Numbered from the stretch's first letter, positions 10,919-22,115 are shown. The stretch: DNA of 64,000 bases from Ophioderma brevispina (GCA_023653785.1 JAMKCH010049077.1:1-64000); one strand, 5' to 3'. Program-made: numbers and translations. Notes: generated from the sequence alone by a model not told the origin.

Positions 10919-11565
10919 AAGTAATAGAGATATAACAAAATTAACTCGAGACATTGGAACTACTGCTACTAGTCCGGCCTGTGATGTCCAATTCTGGTGG
11001 TCCAATTGGTGGTTGGAGAGCTAGAACGATTGTCACTTGCTAGTGGTAGTATGAAGTATAGGAGAAGTCAATATGGCACAGTATTGTACAATAAGCCAGT
11101 GGAGAGTGGTTGTGGTGGACAGAATCTGTACAGTGGGTACATGATACATGTGGGAAAGGGTACATTTTGTACCATGGAACCAAAATATGCTAGAGACGAA
11201 CTCAGCATAATTGGAGTTCAACGGGGTATCGTACCTTGTGCATCACAGCCCTGCTAACCTTGGAAGACTGTGTGCATACTGACAGGTCCAGATGTGTTTA
11301 CTTCACCATGTGTTATGCATGAACTTTGCCCCCACCGTGGATATAACGTCTATTGACGCACTTGAAATGAGGTCCGTACAACCACATTTCCTACCTATCC
11401 CCGTGATTTCAAGAGGAGCTTTGGAATCATTGACGTAGCAGATGCTACCAGTGGAAGGCAACGGCAATGCTCCAGAAGAAGCACAATGTGATCTTGCCAA
11501 GAACTTTTAACTGTTATATATGTCGCTCTGTTATTCAGACCATGAATGTCAGGGACGACATTACT
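10919..11565 (+). other. 3' part of the Ty3/gypsy element, no domain recognised
   Basis: Lies between the end of the pol frame and the polypurine tract. A short open frame at 10997-11257 has several cysteines and glycines but resembles nothing known to me. It could be a decayed env-like or accessory frame, or non-coding. Confidence 0.35.
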
Positions 11566-11580
11566 TTAAGAGGGGGAGAG
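11566..11580 (+). promoter_or_regulatory. Polypurine tract of the Ty3/gypsy element
   Basis: ttaagagggggagag lies directly before the LTR start TGTTATACAC at 11581, the expected site for plus-strand primer formation. Confidence 0.8.
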
Positions 11581-11701
11581 TGTTATACACTGCAAAAATC
11601 TTGATTTAAATTAGGCCCCTACCAAAACAATTTTCAAGCTAACATAACTTTCCATACCTGTGGCCAGGAGAAATCGGGGTGTGGGTCTTGACCCCTCACC
11701 C

Positions 11702-11780
11702 GATATTAAACTAGATTTGCACCGAGTGACGTGCCGAGACAAACTCTCATGATTCCTCCTGGTTTTCTCTTTAAATACAG
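11702..11780 (+). repeat. 79-base exact direct repeat, first copy
   Basis: From gatattaaactag to tttaaatacag. Identical base for base to 13011-13089. The first copy is followed by gtatgt, so tacag|gtatgt looks like a 5' splice site. Confidence 0.95.
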
Positions 11781-13010
11781 GTATGTGATATATCTTATCA
11801 TATAAATATATAAATATTATTATTTTTAGATTATGCTGATCAAGTGTGGAGATTTAAAGTGCACTGGTTGGACTTAAAAGATCATTTAAAGTGCTAACCA
11901 GTGGAAATGAGGGAACTTGTGTAATACATCTAATAAGTGCATCAAGAGATGAGCATCTTTAGCAGATTTAATGACTGTTAATTAACTACAGATGAAGGTA
12001 TGTGTACATAAAAGTATGATGTATTTGTTAACATGTTCATGTAGACATGTTAGGCCCTTAAAATAGGTGTTTTACTTCTAAAGATTTAGTAAATAGGTGT
12101 TTCTTCTAGCAGCAGTGTTGCTAGATCGTGCGTCCAATGTAGCACCTAATTCTTCTTCATAGTCAGAGATTTGTACCTCTGTTACACCCAAATTGGTTAG
12201 GGTTTGGGCTCCATGTGACCTTCACTGGCACCCCCTTTCCACGCAAGTTCCCGCTCCCTTGAAATATGAGAGCGAGCACATGGATGTGTAGAGATGTGTG
12301 CGTGGCAGTAATTGAAGAAGCATCACTTGCTAACTGGGTTGCTACTTGAAGTTCATATTTGGCCATAATAGAATTATTATTTGTTGGTCATAGTGCAAAA
12401 ACATGCATTTTAGCCATGTTTCCTTTATCTCAGCATTCTCAATTTATGTAATGAACAGATTAAAGCTTCTGAATGTTAATATAGTTGGGATTGAAGTAAC
12501 AGTTAATTGTAAAGATTTAATTTAAGGAATTTCTACAAGTATGTTGAAGTGGACTGTGAAGCTTTTGTATAGTTCTTTGAGCTGAGAGGTTTAATTGTTA
12601 TATTTGAATTATCAGGCCGTGCAATTTGAGGATAGTTAAGTTGTCATGATAAGTAAAGCATACTTATTGAACTAAGTAGTGATAGGCTTTATTAGGAAGG
12701 AGCTAACATTTAGCTCAGGATATTATGACCTATATGCAACTATCTGAGTAATAATTGAGTTTGAGCATGAATGGTTTAGAACCAGCTATAATTAAGTCAG
12801 TAACTTGTCAGATGCCTAATTGTAATACATGTATGGCTGATGATTGTAGTAATTACAAAGGTCCATTTATGTGCATGGCGAGGATACATACCTCAGGATA
12901 ATTTTGGCAATTATACTTTAAAGAAACACCCTAAGTCATTCCATATTGTAAATATTTCATGAACTTATATTTTATTATGTTCATGTGTAGTTGTTAGTTA
13001 TACTGAGGCA

Positions 13011-13089
13011 GATATTAAACTAGATTTGCACCGAGTGACGTGCCGAGACAAACTCTCATGATTCCTCCTGGTTTTCTCTTTAAATACAG
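13011..13089 (+). repeat. 79-base exact direct repeat, second copy
   Basis: Identical to 11702-11780. Here it is followed by the LTR end (aaatcctggtacccccgtaaca, of which the last 15 bases match the 5' LTR), so this copy is in the ancestral position. Confidence 0.95.
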
Positions 13090-13111
13090 AAATCCTGGTA
13101 CCCCCGTAACA

Positions 13112-13275
13112 CTTTTAGAGTTCGAGTTGCTTTTAGAGTTCGAGTTGCTTTTAGAGTTCGAGTTGTTTTTAGAGTTCGAGTTCGAGTTGCTTTTAGAGTT
13201 CGAGTTGCTTTTAGAGTTAGAGATAGAGTTGCATTTTCGAGTTAGATATAAAGTTAGAGTGGCTTTTAGAGTTTA
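13112..13275 (+). repeat. 18-base minisatellite next to the LTR
   Basis: Tandem units of ttttagagttcgagttgc, exact at first and degrading to the right. It starts directly after the LTR end and stops a few bases from the last visible MSP130-like exon. Its translation (LLEFELLLEFEL) is an artefact. Confidence 0.9.
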
Positions 13276-13280
13276 GATAC

Positions 13281-13393
13281 CTGATGGCATTTTTCTTTCA
13301 TCGACTACTTCATACATGATAAGATTGCTACTCGTAGTACCAGCTACCAAAAGTAAAGGTGTATCAGTTGGACTATGTCTAGCCGAAATAAAT
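13281..13393 (-). CDS. msp130-like: MSP130-like gene, exon e (most C-terminal found)
   Basis: Encodes FISARHSPTDTPLLLVAGTT followed by SSNLIMYEV and a short tail. This matches the C-terminal end of the choice-of-anchor I domain (consensus PEGL.FI...DSPTG.PLL.V.NE.SGT...YEI). The acceptor is tatttgcag at 13394-13402. The first base completes an AG|A arginine codon with exon d, so the phase fits. The right end is either a donor (atcag|gtatct at 13280) or, if unspliced, a stop two codons later. Downstream lie a minisatellite and a retrotransposon LTR, so any further C-terminal exon is displaced or lost. A surface glycoprotein of biomineralising cells is the known role in sea urchins; here that is inference. 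Confidence 0.8.
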
Positions 13394-14767
13394 CTGCAAA
13401 TAAATAGGTACAATGTTATCGATACGGCAACCTTTTGTTGGTAAAATAAGTTAGGATCATACATTTAAGCTATTATATGCCAGATGAAAAAGGTGCAAAG
13501 AAACAGACACGTTTGGGAAAGGAAGATACTCACACTGATCTCTATACAAGGGATGGCTACCAACAGTAATTGTATGAGGTCGAAGCAAGCAACCGGTGGA
13601 TATCTTGGTATACCCAACACAACAGCATACCAGAGACACATGAGTAGAAAATAATCTTCCCTTGAGGTATCCACATTGGAAGACTGAGAGCTTTCGACAC
13701 TCAAGCGAATGCCATCATCAGAGCTTACTAACGTTGCAGCTGCATATACACAGTAAACAAAGGGGGATAGAGCAATAAGTTCATTGGTCAAGAGGCATCC
13801 TTTGAGTAGGCATCCATTCAGGAGGAATTTCTGCGCCTTTATCCCTATTGAAGTTATTAAAGGTAGACTTGATGTACAAAAAGCTTCCATGAGTTTCCGT
13901 TCAGTCCGATTAGTGTTCCTGTCAAGATTTTAGTTTTGTCCTAGTCATTGTTATGTTGGTCGTTTCACACATGCTCGACGATGGCCGATTCTTGTGTGTT
14001 GCCAGTCTGAGTCGCTTTCTGGCGAGGTGAGGTCATGGACGAACTTTAAGGGGTAATTGTTCAACTTCAAAGATTTTTGGATGTAAGCCTTTTCACATTC
14101 CTTTTCCATAATGTTCGACAAACATTGTCAGCTCTTTAAAACAGTGATCGAAGCACATTATCTATCATTGTTTTTCAAATGACACAAATTATACAAAAAT
14201 GATGGACATAATACATGGAAGGCCTCCAAATGTGAACCCTGACCTAAAAAAAGGCCGTTTTCTTGGATTTAAAGGTCAATGACTTTTGGCACAGAATAAT
14301 TTTAAATGTGTCTGTGTATTCCTATGAAATTTTCATGCTATATGAACAGTATGTGGGACCTTTAAATTACCCCTAGTTGACCTCCTCCCTGGTTAAAAAT
14401 TTCGAAACCATCATTTTCGGAAGCGGCATGAAAAGAGCTTCACAATGATTATAAACACCACATAACATTTATTAAAATCTCCAAATAATAACAAAGGAAA
14501 ACATTAAAAAGCAGAAGCCCAGATCTGTGTTCCAAGAGATGGAGACACGCAGGGCAATACTTAATATACTCAGATTTTGTTTAAAAAAGGAAAATACCAC
14601 AACACATCTCCTGGCACAAGATCAGCAAAGTGCTACATTGTCTGAACAAATAATGATACGTTTTTCAGATATACCTGTATTCAAAATAGAAATGTGAATG
14701 TAGCGGGTACGTTGCCAGTATTACTTATTGATGAACAATGTACATGTGTGCAGCAATATTTCAATAC
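13394..14767 (-). other. Intron between exons d and e
   Basis: Bounded by the donor ctcag|gtattg and acceptor tttgcag on the minus strand. A 141-codon minus-strand open stretch inside it (13465-13890) has no recognised similarity and is not needed for the phase. Nothing else is seen. Confidence 0.65.
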
Positions 14768-15003
14768 CTGAGATCTTCTGGGTCCAAATTTCCCAGATTT
14801 CCGTTTTCAAGAAGGGCATTGAACGTGTCATTAATTCCTCCGGCACGAAACATGGATTCGAATTCAAGAACAGGTACATGGCCACTATCAAACGTGGCAG
14901 CCAATCTGTATATAATAATCGAAGAAGACCGTCCTACTCCAACAAATAGAAGATGTGTATTGTCTTCTATTTCGCCAATTGTCAATGCTTCACATTCGGG
15001 GCC
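14768..15003 (-). CDS. msp130-like: MSP130-like gene, exon d
   Basis: A 236-base exon starting at codon phase 0 after a good acceptor (gctcattttcacag) and ending at a consensus donor (ctcag|gtattg). It begins GPECEALTIGEIEDNTHLLF, matching the conserved GPEPEG...G...Y.F.GLER segment of MSP130 / choice-of-anchor I proteins, and ends GNLGNLDPEDLR, matching D.GPEGL before FI in exon e. The normally conserved GLERIGG reads GVGRSSS, a divergent form. Part of an extracellular beta-propeller-like domain by family knowledge. Confidence 0.88.
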
Positions 15004-15458
15004 CTGTGAAAATGAGCAAATAGAATTTTGATGTTTCATTTATAACAATGTGTGTGTGCTTGTTTGTAAGAATCCACTTCAGGGGACATGTTCGTGTTTC
15101 TTATCGCAAAAGTGAGGACTTTGAAAACATCCACAGATGAAGTAAGCACCCCACATTATTAATTCCTGACCATCTTAGCATGCCAAAATGCAATAACAGC
15201 TTCTCAGGACATGACCCCTGTGTATTTACTGTGCCCGCTTGGAGACTGGGTGTTTGCTTGCGTGTGTGTCCCTGCTTGGAACGCACACACGCACACATAC
15301 ACACACACAAAAACACACACACCCACACACATACATACACGTACGTACGTGCGGCCACGTACACGTGTGTCTCTCTTGTCTTTCTATGTCTTTCTATCTC
15401 CTCATCATTAATATTCATTTTAAGAAGCAATTATTCTGCACATTCGTATTCTACTTAC
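15004..15458 (-). other. Intron between exons c and d, with a CA microsatellite
   Basis: Starts with a consensus donor on the minus strand (aaccat|gtaagt) and ends in a pyrimidine-rich acceptor. It contains the (CA)n tract at 15284-15366. Confidence 0.75.
15284..15366. repeat. (CA)n microsatellite passing into (ACGT) steps
   Basis: Imperfect acacac run followed by tacgtacgtacgtg and cacgtacacgtg. The reading frames across it on both strands are artefacts of the repeat. Confidence 0.95.
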
Positions 15459-15655
15459 ATGGTTATCCGACCGCTTATCCATTAAATCAATCGGTGTTTC
15501 CGTAGATGGATCATCTGGTTTCGAGTTGCCATTAAATGTACTAGGGTAGGTTTCAGAGTGCAGTTTTTCTATCATATCCCCAGTCCCATACTATGTGAAC
15601 ATATCTTCAGCACGAAATAAGGAAATCCCTCGACCACCAAAGAAATGTAGGGCTA
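15459..15655 (-). CDS. msp130-like: MSP130-like gene, exon c, with in-frame TAG
   Basis: Reads LHFFGGRGISLFRAEDMFT, then a TAG codon (15593-15591), then YGTGDMIEKLHSETYPSTFN and a DLMDKRSDNH end. This matches the hallmark of the family: YAFGGRSFSIW, then the DSGD.IE....YP..FN block, then D.RSDDKG. Both sides of the TAG are in one frame and no intron fits in between. The stop is therefore a real nonsense mutation, a sequence error or a disabled allele. The donor aaccat|gtaagt is strong; the acceptor (aaataag or the AG three bases on) is weak, so the left end is approximate. The start needs two bases of a split codon, compatible with exon b. Confidence 0.82.
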
Positions 15656-17166
15656 CTTATTTTGGAAGGATCGTGAGTACAAGCCATCAACAACACTGAA
15701 TTCTAGTCGACCTATTCAAAAAGAGTGTTTATAAGAAAGGATATAGAGTAGTTGAGTGAGAAGATTTATTGAATATTATGCTCTAAATAATCATATTCAC
15801 TTTTTGTCTTAACCAAGTTACGGAGCAAACGGTCAAAAAGTGATTGTTTCTACCAACTGTTACCCTATTTATATTCCCCAATCTGGTTAGCCTGGAAAGT
15901 ACCCTACTATACCCCGAGTTGATTAGAGATAGATTTTATTAGAAAGTTACGATATGTCCCGTTGTTGAATTTGAACATTCCCCATTACACTATACCTAGT
16001 GATACCGGAAGAGGGGTGGAAAGTGAAAAGTGACACATGTTATGGAATATTTGTTTTTTAGAAAAGTATATCGATAGATCTCGAATGATAATATAATATC
16101 TGAGAGAATAAAAATTATCTCGAGAAATAAAATATCTCGAGATAATATAAAATTCTCTCGAGATATAAAATTATCCCGAGATAGGATCTTATATTATGGT
16201 AGGCTTAGCTATCGCTCCAAATCAAGTTCGTTCACAGTTTTTGTATGTTTGTGATAAAAGAAATGCGAATAATAGAGTTAAATAAAACAAATTTTGTTTT
16301 AAAGTAGTCTATCAAGTCTTTAAAATTTCAGTTGAGTTTTAACATTGATTGTCATAAAGATTCAAACCCAGTAAAATGCATGTTTTTGGCATCTTTAAAA
16401 AAATAAATAGATTTAGATTTAAAACTTTTATCCCCAGCTAGGCAACCCAAAACGATCATGATTTTAAGATACAATTCATTCTATAATATATGGAAAAAGC
16501 CGGGGGATCTCTGACAGGATGCTGGTATACGGTATATGCCACGGTGTGGGGTTATATTTTAAGTCAGTTTTGGTATGTCAATGGTTGGGTTGCCGTACAG
16601 GACCAATGCGCCCAAAATTGGCAAGCATGGTCCTTTTGAAAAGGGTGCCCAAAGGCACCCAATTTGGGTGAAGAGTTGCAAAATCAAATTTTTAGGTATA
16701 AAGGATAGAAAGGCGGAGCCGCGAATTTTATTATCTCGAGATCGTATCTCGGGATAATTTTAATGATCTCAAAATAATTTTATATATCGAGTCTTATCTG
16801 GGGGATAATCTCGGGATAATTTTATTACTCAAGATAATAACATTCTCGAGCATAATTTTCTTATGACAATTGTGTGACCTTTGTCATTTGGTCACACCCA
16901 TCCAGATCCAGAGGAGTACCCAAGGATCATTTGAACAAACGTTAGAAATAAACGTCATAATAACTACATGATCACTTAAATTTGATTGGAATAGTTAAAA
17001 TAGAAAAGAGGTTAGGCCTATGGCAATTGTGACTTTTTTTAGGATGAGCATAAACAGCTAGACAGCCATCCAGTCAGATGTTTACCATTTAATGGGCGGA
17101 TTCACTACACTATCCGTCCAACACATAAGCACATTTTCGTTGATAACTATCTTAACGTTAATTTAC
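15656..17166 (-). other. Intron or missing-exon interval, with a foldback element
   Basis: Between exons b and c. By family knowledge a short segment with an LGRL motif is expected between the two encoded parts, and I did not find it here; it may be lost, too divergent, or in an unseen micro-exon. A CTCGAG-rich foldback lies at 16085-16862. Confidence 0.5.
16085..16862. mobile_element. Foldback element with atctcgagataat arms
   Basis: The left arm (16085-16200) has repeated tatctcgagataat and ttatcccgagata words; the right arm (16728-16862) has their reverse complements. The middle has no coding frame of interest. Each word is itself nearly palindromic (ATCTCGAGAT). Target duplication not identified. 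Confidence 0.6.
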
Positions 17167-17232
17167 CTGACGAGGTCATCGGGACAGTGCTTGCTTGCAA
17201 GTCTGCATCAATATCGCGGATACTTTCCTCAT
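17167..17232 (-). CDS. msp130-like: MSP130-like gene, probable exon b
   Basis: A 66-base open segment between a pyrimidine-rich acceptor (tttcttattag) and a good donor (gtcag|gtaaat). Only one frame is open: EESIRDIDADLQASTVPMTSS. It needs one base from the previous exon, and exon a ends with a single G, giving GAT (Asp). It also leaves one base for exon c, which needs exactly that. Position fits the EE.R..D/LD... segment that precedes LGRL and GGRSFS in the family. The support is splice sites, phase and order; residue similarity alone is weak. Confidence 0.5.
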
Positions 17233-17667
17233 CTAATAAGAAAAAAAAACAAATTGAAAGGTTGTTTTATACGACATTTCTCCAAAAGCCAAACTTCTTT
17301 TGTACCGCAAAGTGGTTTTTCATACGCCTGGATGGCAATTACTGCTGATATGTAGATGAAAGGCACAGTAACGGCTATAGAAACAAGGATGGCCATATCA
17401 GATAAATGATTTATAACACCTGTGTTCTTATTCTCATATAACCTTTCGAAAATATTCCATTATACTTATTATTACATGAGGATAAGGTTACTTCTCAGAT
17501 GTTTAGATGTTGGTGTCTTAGCCGGACTCTTTAAATAAACCGGAAGTGATTTGAGGAGATTGGCGAGAAATCATCTTTCGTTTTTGGATGAAAACGGCAG
17601 TTTTTATGAGACGGGTCTTCCTTAAACAAGTTAAGTGCATAAGGTCTTCTGCATTCCCGTTGGTGCA

Positions 17668-17702
17668 TAAGGGGGGGGGGGCTCCAAGTGGACCCCCCCC
17701 CC
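17668..17702. repeat. G-run / C-run hairpin
   Basis: A run of about ten Gs, then ctccaagtgga, then about eleven Cs: a short perfect hairpin of homopolymers. Confidence 0.8.
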
Positions 17703-18453
17703 CTCTGAAAACCACTTTGCCGTTGGTTTTTACCAAACTCTAGTCATTGATAGGTACACTCAACACACGCACCACTCAACCGAAAAAATAAATTAGTTGT
17801 CAGATTCAAAATGGCGGCCAAAACATGTTTTGAACGCCTCCCCATTCAAAAAATGAAAAACCACTTTCCCGAAGACTTTTTTTCCATAAAATTTGGCTCA
17901 AATAGTAGGACAGAAGGACATCAATACAATTACATACATGCTAAAATAAAAATTTCACAACAAAAGTTATTCCGGTGTGATTTTATGGCAAAACAAATTT
18001 GGAGAATCACCTCCAAAAATGCTTTTTTTATGCTAATAGAGTAAAAACACCATCACCGATTTGGATTTTTTTTCCCCCAAAACAATGCGCACCTGATATT
18101 TAGGCAATTACATAAAATAGTGGGCAAAAATAATTTAGCGTAAACATGGCGCGGCTCGAAAACGAAATCCTGTGTCCACATGGACCCGCCCCCTTATATG
18201 CACTTAGTGTTACTTCGCGGACTTGTAGCTCATTTCTTGGTAGTTTTTCTTTTTTTCTTCTTGTCCTTCGATGTATAATATCTCGCATTGTCCATCACAA
18301 TCAAATATTCTTGTGGATGTTTTTAATAGGCAAAACTTTTGTTTCAAACCATTGTTCAAAGTGCTTTCCATTCATTTCTATTGTAATCGCTTGTTTTATT
18401 TGAAATGAAATTTGGCTTCAGGTATAATCTTTCATAATTGGACGTGAACTCCT

Positions 18454-18778
18454 TAAAGGGATGACCCGATATAAATCTGTAAATTCATTTTGATAGAATG
18501 GCCTTCACCGTACCCGAAAACCCCCCCTGTAAAGTTTCGCGCCGATTATTTTTAACCTGTTTTGAAGTGAGAGCTTTAAATGTGATTTTGTCATCCCCAT
18601 AGAGTACTATGGGGCATAGTTTCCGCATCATAACACACCAAACCAAACATCCTTTAGCCCTAAGATTTAGAAAGTAAATGAGCTAAAAATCGTAAGCTTT
18701 TCGTCTGATATCAACATTTTTACCACTTTCGGTACAATCTGGGGTCACTCGGGACGAGGCTACTAGCGACCGGACCTA
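18454..18778 (+). mobile_element. TA-flanked MITE (family also at 50.9 kb)
   Basis: Left end TA|aagggatgacccgat, right end near ctagcgaccggacc|TA. Internal words ctgtaaagtttcgcgccgat and acaatctggggtc recur in the same order in the composite block at 50905-54131, which supports one family and both ends. TA target duplication suggests Tc1/mariner-type mobilisation (inference). Confidence 0.55.
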
Positions 18779-21375
18779 AGACTTTTTAATTTTTTGGTAC
18801 ATCGGAGACCTTTTGAAATACTATGACATAATCCCAGGACTCCTTGCATAGCTGCTAGCTGCTACACACCATCGCAGGCCACAAGGGCGGATATAGGTTA
18901 CTCTAGTGATAAAATCTGGGTATCACTTTCAACATTGGCACCCACACGTCTGCCTTTCATGGTCAACAACATTTGGTGGTTTGCAGTGTCTTTTGTATAA
19001 TCTCTAAATCACTGTGGGGGAAGTAATATACCTAAGAAATACTCAGGCAGTAATTACAACAGCCTGTCTCAAAAAAATGGTACAACAAGAAAAAAATTGG
19101 TTAATATGAAATTTCAAAAGTCATTCTAACTTGGCATAATATAAAAAGAAAGACTAGGCTTTCCAATGGTGTTTTGTTCATCTTATTTGCTTTTGTCAAT
19201 CCAGCAGATATAATCAATTTAGTGCGATATCCAAAACCATTTTGTGCCACTATTTATGCTGGCAGGAGTTGCTTCGCCCAGTTTAATGACCATGCTGTCT
19301 TGAAGCCACAAAAGATTTCACTTGACAAAAGAAACAAAACACAGAATTAACGTAAAACAAAAGAAGTCTAGTTTTATCGACCCAAGTTTTAATAGTTAAC
19401 ATATCATTTGTAAATGATAAATATCTTCTTTTCCATAAATAATAAACATACAGATTTATTGCACGTCAATGAAATGGAAACTTGAATTTATTACAATTGG
19501 TATCTGTTAAAATTATCCGGAAGGCAGTAATTGCAACCAAAATAAACACTCCAAGTCCAAAGAAGTTTAAAAAAAATATTGCACTATCTTTTGCATTTAC
19601 TAATTTTGAACTCAATAAAAGTGAATTTGGGAAGTAAGTTATCAAAGTGTTGATAGGATTTGCGTTTCAGATACTTCAAGACCATAAAACTCTCTTCTCC
19701 AGTTGCTTCATGCGGCTCTACGTTCATGGTTCTCTTCTAACAAACAACAGTAATAATGTCGAATGTTATTCACTTGATCTTAAAGCCAGAACTTAATTAC
19801 TGATCATAACTTTCCCCATTACGTAACTCTTTTCGTATCTTTCGATTTCTTATGAAGTTAATCCCTTTTTAAAGAATTTAATATCTGTTTTCAAGTTGAA
19901 TAACTTATGTTTTTATCAAAATTCGTTTCACCGTTTCACTCGACCAGAAAGCGGCACAAACTCGATTTTTGTGTTCCGCAGTAAATGGAGTTATCTCTCG
20001 ATTGAAAAAAGCAAAATGAGATGAAACAAAAAATCCGGAAAGCCTGGTCTTTTCTCTTTAATGTGATGTACAAACAACTTACTTATGTTTAAGATATAAT
20101 ATTGAAAAAAATCGGTTTGATTGTACCATTTTTTTGAGACGGCGGTATAGTCACGATAAATAGGAAACCAACGGAATAAAATATTTTACACTGTCTTAAT
20201 ACACAAGAGAGAGAAAGAGAGAGAACCAATACTTTTGTCCTGTGCCCCTTTATGACTGTCTTAGTTAGTACCAAAAATACTGGTTTGAGAAATGTCCAAA
20301 ACACACATTAATTGTAATTGAATAAACCAAGATTCAAAAATGAGCCGCCAAGTGACACGTCGTTTCGCTTGAACTGCTTTCTCTAAACAACATGGTTCAA
20401 CCACGGGAACCGACGACCAAAAGGCGGTTGAGTTGGAAAGCCAACTGGTCATAATATATTTACCGCGTGATACCGATACCGGTAGTTCTTATACGCCATG
20501 CAACCCATCCGTAGACTACCTGAAACGGTGAAAAAATCACAGCGGTAAACATATTATATACCATACGTATTTTAAAGCACTATCAGCGATTTCTTCAATA
20601 TGTAAACAATCTCGCCCCTATTTTTCAAGTCCATTTTTGCATGTGGTATTGGGAAATGGTTGTAGACCCCTGTAAGTGGTTAAGCCTAAAACGCCGATTT
20701 ATCAAGGAAATTACGATTTTTATGCAACATCCCCGACTGTATTAGCCAAACAAAACAGTTCTTAAAATGGACCTTCAAGACCGCCTTAAAATGCTGTCGG
20801 CTTTAAAGTGTCTGTTTTTCACAAAGAACAGTAATATAGTGCTGGTACGACCTAACTGGCAATTTAGAAACAAAATGGCATTTGTGAATTTGAAAAAAAA
20901 AATAAATACTGAGTTGTGGCTTTAACGTGCACGGGAACGTAAAAGAATGAATTATGCCGGTGTAAAAGAAGAAAACTGAGGGTCCCACATGTAGAGAGGG
21001 TCCTAGCAAACAGCAACATGAACGGAATAACCCGTGACCTTGTAGACGACGGCCATGTGGGTACAGTGCTCGGAAATAACGCTGCATACAGCATCAATGG
21101 AGAACACAATAGACAGATGGGTGGTCGGACACTCAGTCACACGACACTGTAATAGATGCCCCGGCAACATCATGTCCAGGTACAAATGTCATACTTACCG
21201 AACGGAAGGGGGAAAAATTAGGTAAAAATTTACATATTTATTTCAATCACTGTGCGCACATAGTTGTACTCTTGTTCAAGACGCCCGTACGTCCTCTTTC
21301 GAGAATGTATGATCACTGGTATTTAACCCTCCCCCGGCCTTAGTACATGTAAACCCGTACACATGGCATAATATT

Positions 21376-21535
21376 ATAGAAAAAATGGTCTCAGAAATCT
21401 ACCACCAGGGCCTTAGCCCGACGCCCATGCAAAATCCCCCTTCCCCCTTTCCCCCGGGCCTAAGGCCGGTGCCCATGCAAACGTGTATGGTAATTGGTAT
21501 ATAGAAAAAATGATCTCAGAAATCTATTTCATACC
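21376..21535 (+). repeat. Tandem duplication with cccatgcaaa and ctcagaaatct words
   Basis: tatagaaaaaatggtctcag and tatagaaaaaatgatctcag recur about 127 bases apart, together with gcccatgcaaa, on both sides of a C-rich stretch. Confidence 0.7.
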
Positions 21536-21792
21536 TTTTATTTTATATGCACGAATCACTCCCGTGTACGAATTACTACCTTCACAAGTCAAACACCCAC
21601 TACCTCCCATATTAGAAATGGCCTAACATTCACGAATCGCTCACAAGGTTTTTTGTTTTTTTTTTATGCGTTGTGAGTACACGCGCTTCATGAATAAATC
21701 TTGATCCAGTAATATTACGTCATTGCATTGCGTCTTTGATTGGTCATAATCGGCTTGAACACTGTTTTAAAAAGTTTCCTAAATTTACGAAA

Positions 21793-22115
21793 TTTCTGGC
21801 AGCAGTATTCCAGTCATTTTTAGGGTAAATTTACAGAAATTCTGTTCAATTAACCGGGGTCATTGGACAGTAATTTTACAGAAATTTGTTCATAGATGGA
21901 AAAAATGTGTTATTTTAACAGAATTTTTCCGTAATTGAATTACCGGAAACAAAAAAAAAATCCGGGGGGAGGAAAATATTGCTGCCAGAAAGTTGAAAAT
22001 ATCGTAAATTAACTTTTTTTATGTTTTTGTTTTTTATTTATATTTTTGTATAAAACAGATTTTCCGTAAATTTACGGAAAATCTGTTTCTTAATTTACGG
22101 GAATTTTTAAACAGT
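21793..22115. mobile_element. Foldback (inverted-repeat) element
   Basis: tttctggcagcagtattcc near 21794 is matched by its near reverse complement ggaaaatattgctgccagaa near 21972, and taaatttacaga / ttccgtaaattta words occur in both orientations through 22115. No coding. Confidence 0.5.
22053..22088. repeat. Perfect 36-bp palindrome
   Basis: aaacagattttccgtaaa is followed directly by its exact reverse complement, with no spacer: 18 paired bases per arm. Confidence 0.97.

Larger units (their letters stand above)
5680..13111 (+). mobile_element. Ty3/gypsy LTR retrotransposon, conventional order, defective
   Basis: Boundaries: a 5' LTR end at 5680-5778 and a 3' LTR at 11581-13111 that end alike (ggtacccccgtaaca). 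Internal order is gag, RT, RNase H, integrase, then a C-terminal low-complexity tail. It is defective: NC, protease and the N-terminal part of RT are deleted near 6640; frameshifts lie at about 6755, 7318, 7621 and 8810; and a solo LTR of another family sits at 9650-10662. Its right end abuts a minisatellite and then the last visible MSP130-like exon, so it may occupy the 3' part of that gene. Clade within Ty3/gypsy not assigned. Confidence 0.85.
11581..13111 (+). repeat. 3' LTR of the Ty3/gypsy element (with internal duplication)
   Basis: Begins TGTTATACACTGC right after the polypurine tract and ends GTAACA at 13111, the same end as the 5' LTR. At 1,531 bases it is unusually long because a 79-base block is present twice (11702-11780 and 13011-13089) around about 1.2 kb of AT-rich sequence with no frame of interest. 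Confidence 0.8.

Noticed and set aside
13040..13276. Frame with LLEFELLLEFEL repeats
   Set aside because: Translation of the 18-base minisatellite next to the LTR.
13465..13890. 141-codon minus-strand frame inside the MSP130-like gene
   Set aside because: No family similarity, and the exon d to exon e junction is phase-perfect without it.
15101..15505. Several overlapping frames on both strands
   Set aside because: Generated by the CA microsatellite in an intron.
20803..21185. Minus-strand frames with several cysteines
   Set aside because: Overlapping frames in different phases, no splice-supported exon, no family recognised.
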